From assembly GCF_003688595.1 (NCBI RefSeq), contig NZ_RCWT01000011.1:372001-436000 (forward strand): a stretch of 64,000 bases of DNA, written 5' to 3'. Source of the stretch: Sphingomonas sp. PP-F2F-G114-C0414 (GTDB taxonomy: Bacteria > Pseudomonadota > Alphaproteobacteria > Sphingomonadales > Sphingomonadaceae). Positions 27,222 through 34,864 of this stretch are shown one piece after another; the first letter of the stretch is position 1, and every line of letters starts with the position of its first letter. The notes beneath the pieces are model-generated. The model was not told the DNA's origin. It did no database searches and worked only from the letters and a program-made list of their open reading frames with translations. A program made the translations under genes and the position numbers.

Positions 27222-28814
27222 ATGCACGCTTTCGCCGCCCTGCTCGATTCGCTCACCTATACCCGGTCGCGTAACGCCAAGCTGAAGCTGATCGCGGACT
27301 ATTTGCGCGCGACGCCCGACCCGGACCGCGGCTGGGCGATGGCGGCATTGACCGGCGATCTTGACCTGAAGGGTGTGAAGTCGGCGGTGATCCGCGGGTT
27401 GATTGAGGAGCGAGTCGACCCGGTGCTGTTCCGGATGAGCCGCGATTACGTCGGCGATACTGCGGAAACCGTCGCGCTGCTGTGGCCCGAGCCGACGGTG
27501 CCGGTCGATCCGACGCCGTTGTCGATCACCGATGTCGTCGAGCGGCTGGCGGCGTTGTCGCGTGCCGATGCGCCGGGTGCGCTGGCGGACATGCTCGACC
27601 GGTCGGACGCCGAGGAACGGTTCGCGTTGCTCAAGATGGCGACGGGTGCGTTGCGGATCGGCGTGTCGGCGCGGTTGGCGAAGACCGCGCTGGCGGATGC
27701 GTTCGGGCTCGATGTCGATGCGGTCGAGGAGGTGTGGCACGGGCTCGACGCGCCGTATCCGAGCCTGTTCGCCTGGGCGGAGGGCACCGGAGAGCAGCCG
27801 ACGCCCGCGGACGTCCCCGTATTTCGGCCGTTCATGCTCGCGCACGGACTCGAAGACCTGCGCGTCGATCTCGCCGATTATGCCGCCGAGTGGAAGTGGG
27901 ATGGCATCCGCGTGCAGATCGTCCATGTCGCGGGTGAGACGCGACTCTACAGCCGCACCGGCGACGACGTGACGGCCAGCTTCCCCGAGATCGCCGCGGC
28001 GTTCCGGACGTCGGGGACGGTCGACGGCGAACTGCTGGTGAAGGGCGAGCATCAGGGCGGCACGCTCGAGGATGGCGGCGGCGCCGCGAGCTTCAATGCG
28101 TTGCAGCAACGGCTCGGGCGGAAAACCGTGTCGGCGAAGATGCTGGCGGACTATCCGGCGTTCGTTCGGCTCTACGACCTGTTGATCGACGGCGAGGAGG
28201 ATTTGCGGACGCTGCCGTGGACCGCGCGACGCGCGCGGCTGGAGGCGTTCGTGCCGCAGCTCGATCCGGAGCGGTTCGACTTGAGCGCGGTGATCGAGGC
28301 GGACGACTTCACGGCGCTGGAGGCGATCCGCGCGACCTCGCGCGATGCCGCGATCGAAGGGGTGATGCTCAAGCGCCGGGATTCGCCCTATGTCGGCGGA
28401 CGGCGTGCGGGGCTTTGGTACAAATGGAAGCGCGATCCGCTGACCGCCGACTGCGTGATGATGTACGCGCAGCGCGGCTCGGGGCGGCGGTCATCCTATT
28501 ATTCGGACTATACCTTCGGCTGCTGGACCGAGGATGGCGAGCTGCTTCCCGTCGGCAAGGCGTATTCGGGGATTACCGACGAAGAGTTGAAAATGCTCGA
28601 CAGCTTCGTCCGCAACCATACGCAGAACCGGTTCGGCCCCGTTCGCGAGGTCGAGAAGACGCTGGTGCTGGAGATCGCGTTCGATTCGCTGCATGATTCG
28701 AAGCGGCATAAATCGGGCGTGGCGATGCGCTTTCCACGGATCGCGCGGATCCGGACCGACAAGCCCGCGGCAGAGGCGGACCGGATCGAGACGCTCAAGC
28801 GGATGATCACGTGA
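27222..28814 (+). CDS. ATP-dependent DNA ligase of the Lhr/MPE-associated type
   Basis: A 530-residue ATP-dependent ligase that seals DNA nicks through a ligase-AMP intermediate. The adenylated lysine is Lys225 in EWKWDGIR. Motif III DGELLVKG, motif IV EGVMLKR, motif V YKWKRDP and a C-terminal OB-fold follow. The N-terminal DNA-binding domain covers about 1-200. This length and layout fit the 'cisplatin damage response' ligases that accompany an Lhr-Core helicase, an MBL exonuclease and a metallophosphoesterase. All three partners occur later in this window (36622, 38571, 45952) but not adjacent. Confidence 0.92.
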   Translation: MHAFAALLDSLTYTRSRNAKLKLIADYLRATPDPDRGWAMAALTGDLDLKGVKSAVIRGLIEERVDPVLFRMSRDYVGDTAETVALLWPEPTVPVDPTPLSITDVVERLAALSRADAPGALADMLDRSDAEERFALLKMATGALRIGVSARLAKTALADAFGLDVDAVEEVWHGLDAPYPSLFAWAEGTGEQPTPADVPVFRPFMLAHGLEDLRVDLADYAAEWKWDGIRVQIVHVAGETRLYSRTGDDVTASFPEIAAAFRTSGTVDGELLVKGEHQGGTLEDGGGAASFNALQQRLGRKTVSAKMLADYPAFVRLYDLLIDGEEDLRTLPWTARRARLEAFVPQLDPERFDLSAVIEADDFTALEAIRATSRDAAIEGVMLKRRDSPYVGGRRAGLWYKWKRDPLTADCVMMYAQRGSGRRSSYYSDYTFGCWTEDGELLPVGKAYSGITDEELKMLDSFVRNHTQNRFGPVREVEKTLVLEIAFDSLHDSKRHKSGVAMRFPRIARIRTDKPAAEADRIETLKRMIT

Positions 28815-28909
28815 TCCGCTGATCCGGCAACGGCATCACGCGGTTGCCGGATCGAATTTCGGCGCTATCGCCGCGGTCTGGCCTCGCCATGAGTAATTGG
28901 GAGATCCGC

Positions 28910-29674
28910 ATGGACGTTACGCGCATGAAGACCAGACGACGGGTCCGTCGCGGCGCGTGGGTGTTCGGGATCATCTCCGCGATCGTCGTGCTGTTCGTGT
29001 ACCTCGCCGGCTATTTCGATCGCGATCCGGTGCATGTGTATCCGGCTATCGGCGTGCACGCATCGGGACCGCCGCCGATCGCGGTGGTGAACTTCTCGGG
29101 TGATATGGGGCTGCGGTTCCTGCTCGGCGCGTCGACCTCGCGCGGGCTGACCGAACACGGGATCCCGGTGGTCGGGATCACGACGCCGGCCTTGTTTGCG
29201 CATCATCGGACGCGGCAGGAGCTCGATGCGCTCATCGCGGACGGTGTGCGGACGGCACTGGCGCGGACCGGGGCGAAGCGGGTCGTGGTGATGGGGCAGT
29301 CGTACGGCGCGGACATCGTCCAGACCGGGCTGGCGAACCTGCCCAACGACCTGCGCGCGCGCGTTGCCGCGATCGTCTTGATCCTGCCAGGGGATACGGT
29401 GTTCTATCGCGCCGATCCGTCCAGCCTGCTCTATGATCACGGTACGCCCGACAGCATGGGGGCGACGACGGGCAATCGGCTGACATGGGCGCCGGTGACG
29501 TGCATCTACGGGCTTGAGGAGACGGACAGCCTGTGTCCCCTGCTGACGACCACGAACGCGCGGAAAGTCGGGATGCCGGGGGGGCATAATATCCATCACG
29601 ATGCGGATGGGTTGCTGCGGCATGTGCTGGCGGCGATCCGTGCGGTCGCGCCGGGGGCTGGACGGGGGTTCTAG
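28910..29674 (+). CDS. VirJ/AcvB-like alpha/beta-hydrolase
   Basis: A 254-residue protein with an N-terminal membrane anchor (VFGIISAIVVLFVYLAGYF) and a periplasmic alpha/beta-hydrolase domain. The nucleophile motif is GQSYGAD, the strand start VNFSGDMG is the family's typical SGDGG-like loop, and a C-terminal GGHNIHHD supplies a His. It resembles VirJ/AcvB of Agrobacterium, which affects lysyl-phosphatidylglycerol metabolism or virulence protein export. ATG 28910 has GGGAGA upstream and is chosen over earlier frame starts. It is preceded by the ligase gene with a 95-base gap. Confidence 0.8.
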   Translation: MDVTRMKTRRRVRRGAWVFGIISAIVVLFVYLAGYFDRDPVHVYPAIGVHASGPPPIAVVNFSGDMGLRFLLGASTSRGLTEHGIPVVGITTPALFAHHRTRQELDALIADGVRTALARTGAKRVVVMGQSYGADIVQTGLANLPNDLRARVAAIVLILPGDTVFYRADPSSLLYDHGTPDSMGATTGNRLTWAPVTCIYGLEETDSLCPLLTTTNARKVGMPGGHNIHHDADGLLRHVLAAIRAVAPGAGRGF

Positions 29675-29720
29675 TTGAACTCACCATCTGCGAAGCGATC
29701 CTCTCCAGAAAGGCGCGCTT

Positions 29721-29804
29721 TCGTCATCCTGACGCAAGTCAGGATCCAGGGTAAAACAGGCTAGCTCTCGTGGCTCTGGATCCTGACTTTCGTCAGGATG
29801 ACGG
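29721..29804. repeat. Palindromic repeat, family H
   Basis: Arms CGTCATCCTGACGCAAGTCA plus GGATCCAG (left), and CTGGATCCTGACTTTCGTCA plus GGATGACG (right), with a 26-base loop. A family F element follows about 50 bases on. Together they fill the 272-base gap. Confidence 0.85.
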
Positions 29805-29855
29805 AACTCGAATGACAGCGGTTGGAGACGGCGTTCAGAAGGCGGTCGGCGGCTT

Positions 29856-29914
29856 CCATGTTCTCCCGCGAGGCGGGAGTCCAGTCTGGGCTCCCGCCTC
29901 GCGGGAAAACATGG
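29856..29914. repeat. Palindromic repeat, family F, copy 2
   Basis: CCATGTT, then CTCCCGCGAGGCGGGAG, then CAGTCTGGG in the loop, then CTCCCGCCTCGCGGGA and AACATGG. This is a near-perfect hairpin of about 24 bp between two convergent genes. Confidence 0.85.
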
Positions 29915-29946
29915 AACGCTAGTGCTGTAGAAGGCACGGCCGCGGC

Positions 29947-30768
29947 TTAACGCGGTGCTGCGGCGATCTTTATTTCGAACAGCGTCGGCCAGTATTTGCC
30001 CGTTACGAACAGCCGGTCGGCCTTGGCGTCCCAGGCGATGCCATTGGGCACCGCCTCGCGGTCGGTCGCAGCGATCTCGGCGACCAGCGGGCGGAGGTCG
30101 ATCACTGCGCCGACCTTGCCGGTCTTGGGGTCGATGCGGACCAGGAAGCCGGTGTGCCAGACGTTAGCGAGTAGCGCACCATGGACATATTCGAGTTCGT
30201 TGATGTCGCGCAACGGCCGGCCGTCGATCGTCACCGCCACGCGGCGGCGCTCGGCCAGCGTCAGCGGATCGCGGAAAATGATGGCGGGGCTGCCGTCGGA
30301 CTGAAGCAGCGACACGCCGTCGCTCGTCAGGCCCCAGCCTTCTCCGGTATAGCGGTTCTGCCCCTTGGGCTTCAGTGTGCGGACGTCCCAGCGATGCGCG
30401 ATGCCATCGTGCCAGGTCAGGCTGACGAGCTGATCCTTCCACAGCGCGAGGCCTTCGCCAAACTGCGCAGGGTCGATTCGTGCCTTGGCGAGAATCTTGC
30501 CATCCGCGAGCGAGACCCGGCGGACGTCGGATTGCCGCTCCTGCCCGGTGCTCTCGTACAGCGCGCCGTCGTGAAACAGCAGCCCCTCGGTGAACGCGGT
30601 GCGGTCGTGCGGATAGCGCGCGACGATCGTCGCCGACAGAACCGGCACGCGGGTTTCGGGCGGCGGCTGCGTTTGCGCGGGCGCTGCGGACGACACCAAA
30701 GATGATGAAACGAGAACGGCCGATCCCGCCAAAGCAAGACCGGCCGCAATCCTTATCCTACCGAACAC
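29947..30768 (-). CDS. Glutaminyl-peptide cyclotransferase (plant/bacterial type)
   Basis: A 273-residue protein with an N-terminal signal peptide (about 1-32) and a five-bladed beta-propeller of the glutamine cyclotransferase family. Family segments include PHDRTAFTEGLLF, YESTGQ, SLTWHDGIAHRWD, NELEYVHGALLANVW and the C-terminal VTGKYWPTLFEIKI. It converts N-terminal glutamine of peptides to pyroglutamate, probably in the periplasm. The start is ATG 30768, 24 bases after the cold-shock protein stop on the same strand, so the two may be co-transcribed. Confidence 0.92.
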   Translation of the reverse strand: MFGRIRIAAGLALAGSAVLVSSSLVSSAAPAQTQPPPETRVPVLSATIVARYPHDRTAFTEGLLFHDGALYESTGQERQSDVRRVSLADGKILAKARIDPAQFGEGLALWKDQLVSLTWHDGIAHRWDVRTLKPKGQNRYTGEGWGLTSDGVSLLQSDGSPAIIFRDPLTLAERRRVAVTIDGRPLRDINELEYVHGALLANVWHTGFLVRIDPKTGKVGAVIDLRPLVAEIAATDREAVPNGIAWDAKADRLFVTGKYWPTLFEIKIAAAPR

Positions 30769-30792
30769 GGTACGATCAGCGTTCTGAGTCAG

Positions 30793-31662
30793 TCAGCTGG
30801 ATAAGCCGCCTGCGCTCAGGTTCACCGCAGCGTACTTGCCGCGACGATCGACCTCGAGCTCGAACTCGAGCTTGTCGCCCTCGTTCAGCGTCGCCATGCC
30901 GGCGCGTTCCACGGCCGAGATGTGGACGAATGCGTCAGGCTGTCCGTCGTCGCGCTGGATAAAGCCGAAGCCCTTCATCGCGTTGAAAAACTTGACCGTA
31001 CCGGTCGCCTTCTCGCCGGTGAGCTGACGCTGTGCGCCACCTGCACCGCCGTCACGGTCGCGATCGCCACCACGGGGCGCGCCCGGGCCGGCATCACGGT
31101 CACGCGGCGGGCCGCGATCGGTGACGGCCATCGGCTCGCCGTCGATCTTTAGGTCGGTTGCCGAGATACGGCCGCCGCGATCGACGAGCGTGAAGCCGAG
31201 CGGCTGACCCTCGGCGAGCGCGACCATGCCGGCCTGCTCGACGGCGCTGATGTGGACGAACACGTCCTCGCCGCCGTCATCGCGAACGACGAAGCCGAAG
31301 CCCTTCTGCGCGTTGAAGAACTTTACGACGCCCGTGCCTTCGCCGACGACCTGGGGAGGCATGCCGCGACCACCGCCGCCGCCGCCACCGCCCGAGAAGC
31401 CGCCGCCACCGCCGCCGCCGCGGTAACCACCGCCGCCGCCGCTGCCGCCACCGAAGCTGCTGCCGCCGCCGTAGCTGCTGCCACCGCCGCCACCGTAGCT
31501 CGAGCCACCGCCGCCGCCATAGCTGCTGCCGCCGCCGAACCGATCGCCACCGCCGCCGAAGCTGCTGCCGCCGCCGAACTCGTTATCGCCGCCGCCGAAG
31601 CTGTCGCGCTTGTCGCGGCCACGCCCGCCACGGTTCCCGCGGCCACCTTTATCGAAACCCAT
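30793..31662 (-). CDS. Double cold-shock-domain protein with a glycine-rich N-terminal tail
   Basis: A 289-residue RNA/DNA-binding protein. Residues 1-100 are a low-complexity tail of Gly with regularly spaced Ser-Ser-Tyr/Phe blocks (GGGSSYGGG and variants) and Arg near the start. Two cold-shock domains follow. Each has RNP1 (KGFGFVVRDDG and KGFGFIQRDDG) and RNP2 (DVFVHIS and DAFVHIS), separated by a charged Arg/Asp/Gly linker. The paired domains are known in alphaproteobacteria, but the long Gly-rich tail recalls glycine-rich RNA-binding proteins and suggests self-association or condensate formation, which is inference. ATG 31662 gives MGFDKGGRG and replaces the longer frame. Confidence 0.88.
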   Translation of the reverse strand: MGFDKGGRGNRGGRGRDKRDSFGGGDNEFGGGSSFGGGGDRFGGGSSYGGGGGSSYGGGGGSSYGGGSSFGGGSGGGGGYRGGGGGGGFSGGGGGGGGRGMPPQVVGEGTGVVKFFNAQKGFGFVVRDDGGEDVFVHISAVEQAGMVALAEGQPLGFTLVDRGGRISATDLKIDGEPMAVTDRGPPRDRDAGPGAPRGGDRDRDGGAGGAQRQLTGEKATGTVKFFNAMKGFGFIQRDDGQPDAFVHISAVERAGMATLNEGDKLEFELEVDRRGKYAAVNLSAGGLSS

Positions 31663-31965
31663 AAGCTCTGTTCGTCTTCCCGGTTCGCCCGCAAATTTCT
31701 CAAAACCCTTGTGCCGGACGACGAACGCAGGTTTTCCAGCGCGAAACCTTTTGCGCCTTGAGGACACCCGTAGCGCAAAATACAAGCCGTCGCGAATAGA
31801 TTCTGATCTTTAGGTGCGCGATTTGGATCGATACTGACGCAGGTGTCGCTTGTAAGCCACGGCTCGTCGCACACGGAGCACGCGGGCCATGTTATCGCCC
31901 GATTCGACATCACTGCCTGTGACTGGGCCATTGAGCGTTCAGTCGCGGACCGCTACGGCCACGGC
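31663..31965. other. Intergenic region between the cold-shock gene and rnd
   Basis: A 303-base divergent gap. It should carry promoters in both directions and, by analogy with other cold-shock genes, a long leader for the cold-shock transcript. Open frames here are extensions of the two flanking genes without ribosome-binding sites. No repeat element lies in it, unlike most gaps here. Confidence 0.5.
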
Positions 31966-32586
31966 ATGACAGTTCATCTTCACGAAGGCGATATCCCCGC
32001 CGACCTGTTCGCGGCCGGTGCCGCGATCGCCGTCGATACCGAGACGATGGGGCTGATAACGCCTCGCGACCGGTTGTGCCTGGTCCAGCTTTCCGATGGC
32101 GGGCCTGACGAGCATCTCGTCCGGTTTGCCGCGGGTGCCGGCTATGATGCGCCCAACCTGAAGGCTTTGCTGGCCGATCCGGCGCGCGTGAAACTCTATC
32201 ATTTCGGGCGATTCGATATCGCCGCGGTCCAGCATTACCTCGGCGTCGTCGCGGCACCGGTATATTGCACCAAGATCGCCTCGCGCCTGATACGCACCTA
32301 CACCGATCGCCATGGCCTGAAGGAACTGGTGCGCGAGCTGCTCGGCCAAGATATTTCGAAGCAGCAGCAATCGTCGGACTGGGGCAGCCCCGAGCTGTCG
32401 GAGGCGCAGAAGGATTATGCGGCGTCCGACGTACGCTTCCTTCACCGATTGCGCACCGAACTCGACAAGCGGCTGATTCGCGAAGGCCGGATGGAGCTCG
32501 CGCAGGCGTGCTTCGACTTCCTGCCGACCCGCGCCGCGCTCGATCTCGCCGGCTGGCCCGAAATCGACATTTTCGCGCACGCTTGA
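31966..32586 (+). CDS. rnd: Ribonuclease D (short form without HRDC domain)
   Basis: A 206-residue DEDD 3'-5' exonuclease acting in tRNA maturation and RNA decay. Motif Exo I is VDTETMG (Asp24, Glu26), Exo II is KLYHFGRFDIAAVQ, and Exo III is YAASDVRFLH. The C-terminal HRDC domains of classical RNase D are absent, as is common in alphaproteobacteria. ATG 31966 gives a normal N-terminus (MTVHLHEGDIP). Its TGA overlaps the ATG of lptC by one base, so it leads the LPS-transport operon. Confidence 0.9.
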   Translation: MTVHLHEGDIPADLFAAGAAIAVDTETMGLITPRDRLCLVQLSDGGPDEHLVRFAAGAGYDAPNLKALLADPARVKLYHFGRFDIAAVQHYLGVVAAPVYCTKIASRLIRTYTDRHGLKELVRELLGQDISKQQQSSDWGSPELSEAQKDYAASDVRFLHRLRTELDKRLIREGRMELAQACFDFLPTRAALDLAGWPEIDIFAHA

Positions 32587-33254
32587 TGGAAGCGCCCTCC
32601 GCCACGGGACTGCCGCCCTCCCCCGTCGCCCGTCGCGTGCGTAGCGCGCGGCAGGACTGGGCCGCGCCCGGTGGCAGCCACGATCGCTTCGTCGCGATTG
32701 CCCGCGTCGCGCTGCCGACCGCGATCGGCGTGCTGGCGGCCTTGATGGTCATGGCGCCGCTGACCGCGGGGGGCGATGTGTCGTTCCTGCTCGACAAGAA
32801 CAAGGTCGACGTCGCGCAGGAGCGGATGAAGATCCAATCGGCGCAATATCGCGGCGAGGATGCCAAGGGCCAGGCGTTCACGCTGGATGCCAAGTCTGCG
32901 ATCCAGAAGAGTTCGGCCGAGCCGATCGTCCAGCTCAACCAGCTCGCCGCACAGATCCAGTTGACCGACGGCCCCGCCAACATCAAGGCGAACACCGGCC
33001 GCTACGACATGGATACCGAGAAGGTGCAGTTGTTCGGTCCGCTCAACGCCACCGCGGCGGGCGGCTACGACCTGAAGACGACCAATGCGACGATCGACAT
33101 GAAGGCACGCACGCTCGAAAGCGGGGGTGCTGCGACCGGCACCGTCCAGCAGGGGACGTTCAGCGCGAACAAGCTGCGCGCGAACCTGGAAGAGCGCACC
33201 GTGACGCTCGATGGCAATGCCCGCTTGCGGATCGTACCCAGAGGGCCGAAATAG
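32586..33254 (+). CDS. lptC: LPS export ABC transporter periplasmic protein LptC
   Basis: A 222-residue bitopic protein. After a basic N-terminus lies one membrane helix (about 37-60, ALPTAIGVLAALMVMAPL), then a periplasmic LptC/OstA-like beta-jellyroll. It accepts LPS from LptBFG and passes it to LptA. The start ATG 32586 overlaps the rnd stop, and lptA follows five bases after its stop. Residue-level similarity to LptC is weak, as usual in the family, but gene order makes the call strong. Confidence 0.88.
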   Translation: MEAPSATGLPPSPVARRVRSARQDWAAPGGSHDRFVAIARVALPTAIGVLAALMVMAPLTAGGDVSFLLDKNKVDVAQERMKIQSAQYRGEDAKGQAFTLDAKSAIQKSSAEPIVQLNQLAAQIQLTDGPANIKANTGRYDMDTEKVQLFGPLNATAAGGYDLKTTNATIDMKARTLESGGAATGTVQQGTFSANKLRANLEERTVTLDGNARLRIVPRGPK

Positions 33255-33259
33255 CCGCC

Positions 33260-33817
33260 ATGCGCGCCACATCATCTTTGCTCGGAGCAGCCGGTTTCGG
33301 ACTGTCCCTCCTACTGCTTTCGACGACCGCGGTCGCGCAGCAGCCGCACGATTCGAATGCGCCGATCAATTTCAGCGCGGATCATATCGAATTGCAGGAC
33401 AAGGCGAACCGCGCCGTGCTGTCCGGCAACGTCGCGGTCAAGCAGGCGGAGATGACGCTGAACTCGGCGCGGATGACGGTGGCGTATACGGGCCAGGTGA
33501 TCGGCGGAAACCCGCAGGTCTCGCGGCTCGACGCGTCGGGCGGCGTGACGGTGAAACGTCCCGACCAGACCGCCAAGAGCCAATATGCGATCTATGATCT
33601 CAACAAGCGCGTGATCACGATGCTGGGCGCGGTGACGCTCAACCAGGGCGGCAACGTCGTCAATGGCGGACGGTTGACGATGAACCTCGACACCGGACGC
33701 GCGGTGATCGACGGGTCCTCGGTTGGCGGCAGCAGCGGTGCGACCAACGGTGGCGGCACCGTGACTCAGTCGGGCGGGCGGGTCAGCGGCACCTTCTCGG
33801 TTCCCAAGCGCAACTGA
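33260..33817 (+). CDS. lptA: LPS transport periplasmic protein LptA
   Basis: A 185-residue periplasmic protein with a signal peptide ending AVAQ (about residue 27) and an OstA/LptA jellyroll: INFSADHIELQDKANRAVLSGNVAVKQ, YAIYDLNKRVITMLGAVTLNQGGN. Units assemble into the bridge carrying LPS to the outer membrane. The C-terminal 30 residues are Gly/Ser/Thr-rich and probably flexible. It lies between lptC and lptB. Confidence 0.92.
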   Translation: MRATSSLLGAAGFGLSLLLLSTTAVAQQPHDSNAPINFSADHIELQDKANRAVLSGNVAVKQAEMTLNSARMTVAYTGQVIGGNPQVSRLDASGGVTVKRPDQTAKSQYAIYDLNKRVITMLGAVTLNQGGNVVNGGRLTMNLDTGRAVIDGSSVGGSSGATNGGGTVTQSGGRVSGTFSVPKRN

Positions 33818-33928
33818 CGCGCAGGCGTGCCGAGGGGGCTTCCCTCCGGCGGCGCGCTCATGCATGTTTCCTGCCAACCCGCGACTGCGTAAAGCGTTCG
33901 GCAATCTATTATTGCGAGGCCTGATCCC

Positions 33929-34711
33929 ATGGATGCCACCACGCTGCCCCCGATCGAGGTCGTAGAGCCGATCGCCGAGCCGCCCGTCAGCAACGGCTTG
34001 CAGGTCGTCTCGATCGCCAAGTCCTATGACAAGCGGGTCGTGCTGACGGACGTGTCGGTATCGGTCGGCCGCGGTGAGGTCGTCGGACTGCTCGGGCCCA
34101 ACGGCGCGGGGAAGACGACCTGCTTCTATTCGGTGATGGGTCTGGTGAAGCCCGACTCCGGCCGGATCATGCTCGACGGCGAGGACATCACGAAGCTGCC
34201 GATGTACCGGCGCGCGATCCTCGGCCTCGGCTACCTGCCGCAGGAAACATCGATCTTCCGCGGGCTTACGATCGAGAAGAACATCCTGACCGTGCTGGAG
34301 CTGTCCGAGCCTGACAAGGCGGCACGGCAGCGCAAACTCGACACGCTGCTTGAGGAGTTCGGGCTGACCCGGCTCCGCGCGGCACCGGCGATGGCGTTGT
34401 CGGGTGGCGAGCGGCGGCGTGCGGAAATCGCCCGCGCGCTGGCGGCGGATCCGTCGATCATGCTGCTCGACGAGCCATTTGCGGGCATCGATCCGATCTC
34501 GATCGCCGACATTCGCGATCTGGTGAAGGACCTGAAGCGCCGCGATATCGGCGTGCTGATCACCGACCACAACGTCCGCGAGACGCTCGAGATCGTCGAC
34601 CGCGCGTATATCATTTACGACGGCCGGGTGCTGTTCTCGGGATCGCCTGCGGAACTGGTCGCCGACGCCAATGTGCGCCGCCTGTATCTCGGCGAAGGCT
34701 TCTCGCTTTAG
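33929..34711 (+). CDS. lptB: LPS export ABC transporter ATP-binding protein LptB
   Basis: A 260-residue ABC ATPase that powers LPS extraction from the inner membrane together with LptF and LptG. Walker A is GPNGAGKTT, the Q-loop YLPQETSIFR, the signature LSGGERRR, Walker B MLLDEPFAGIDP and the H-loop ITDHNVRETL. It carries a ~25-residue N-terminal extension (VVEPIAEPP) compared with E. coli. The start is ATG 33929; the 111-base gap after lptA is larger than elsewhere in the operon. Confidence 0.96.
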   Translation: MDATTLPPIEVVEPIAEPPVSNGLQVVSIAKSYDKRVVLTDVSVSVGRGEVVGLLGPNGAGKTTCFYSVMGLVKPDSGRIMLDGEDITKLPMYRRAILGLGYLPQETSIFRGLTIEKNILTVLELSEPDKAARQRKLDTLLEEFGLTRLRAAPAMALSGGERRRAEIARALAADPSIMLLDEPFAGIDPISIADIRDLVKDLKRRDIGVLITDHNVRETLEIVDRAYIIYDGRVLFSGSPAELVADANVRRLYLGEGFSL

Positions 34712-34736
34712 AGCTATGAGCAAGCTCGCGCATCCA

Positions 34737-34861
34737 TTCCTTCCCGGCACGGGGAGGGGGACCAGCAAAGCTGGTGGAGGGGGCTTTCCGCAAACGCAGC
34801 GTCTGACGCGAGCCCCCTCCGTCGACGCTTCGCGCCGCCACTTCTCCTTGCAGGGGAGGAG
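34737..34861. repeat. Palindromic repeat, family D, copy 2
   Basis: Left arm TTCCCGGCACGGGGAGGGGG and GCTGGTGGAGGGGGCT; right arm AGCCCCCTCC and CTCCTTGCAGGGGAGGAG. It occupies the whole lptB-rpoN gap. Its right end, GGGGAGGAG, stands 3-5 bases before the rpoN start codon and looks like the rpoN ribosome-binding site. Confidence 0.85.
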
Positions 34862-34864
34862 TTA

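Noticed and set aside
31370..31620. Short tandem repeats that might look like a CRISPR or satellite array
   Set aside because: The repetition is the codon pattern of the glycine-rich tail of the cold-shock protein. Units are irregular and there are no spacers.
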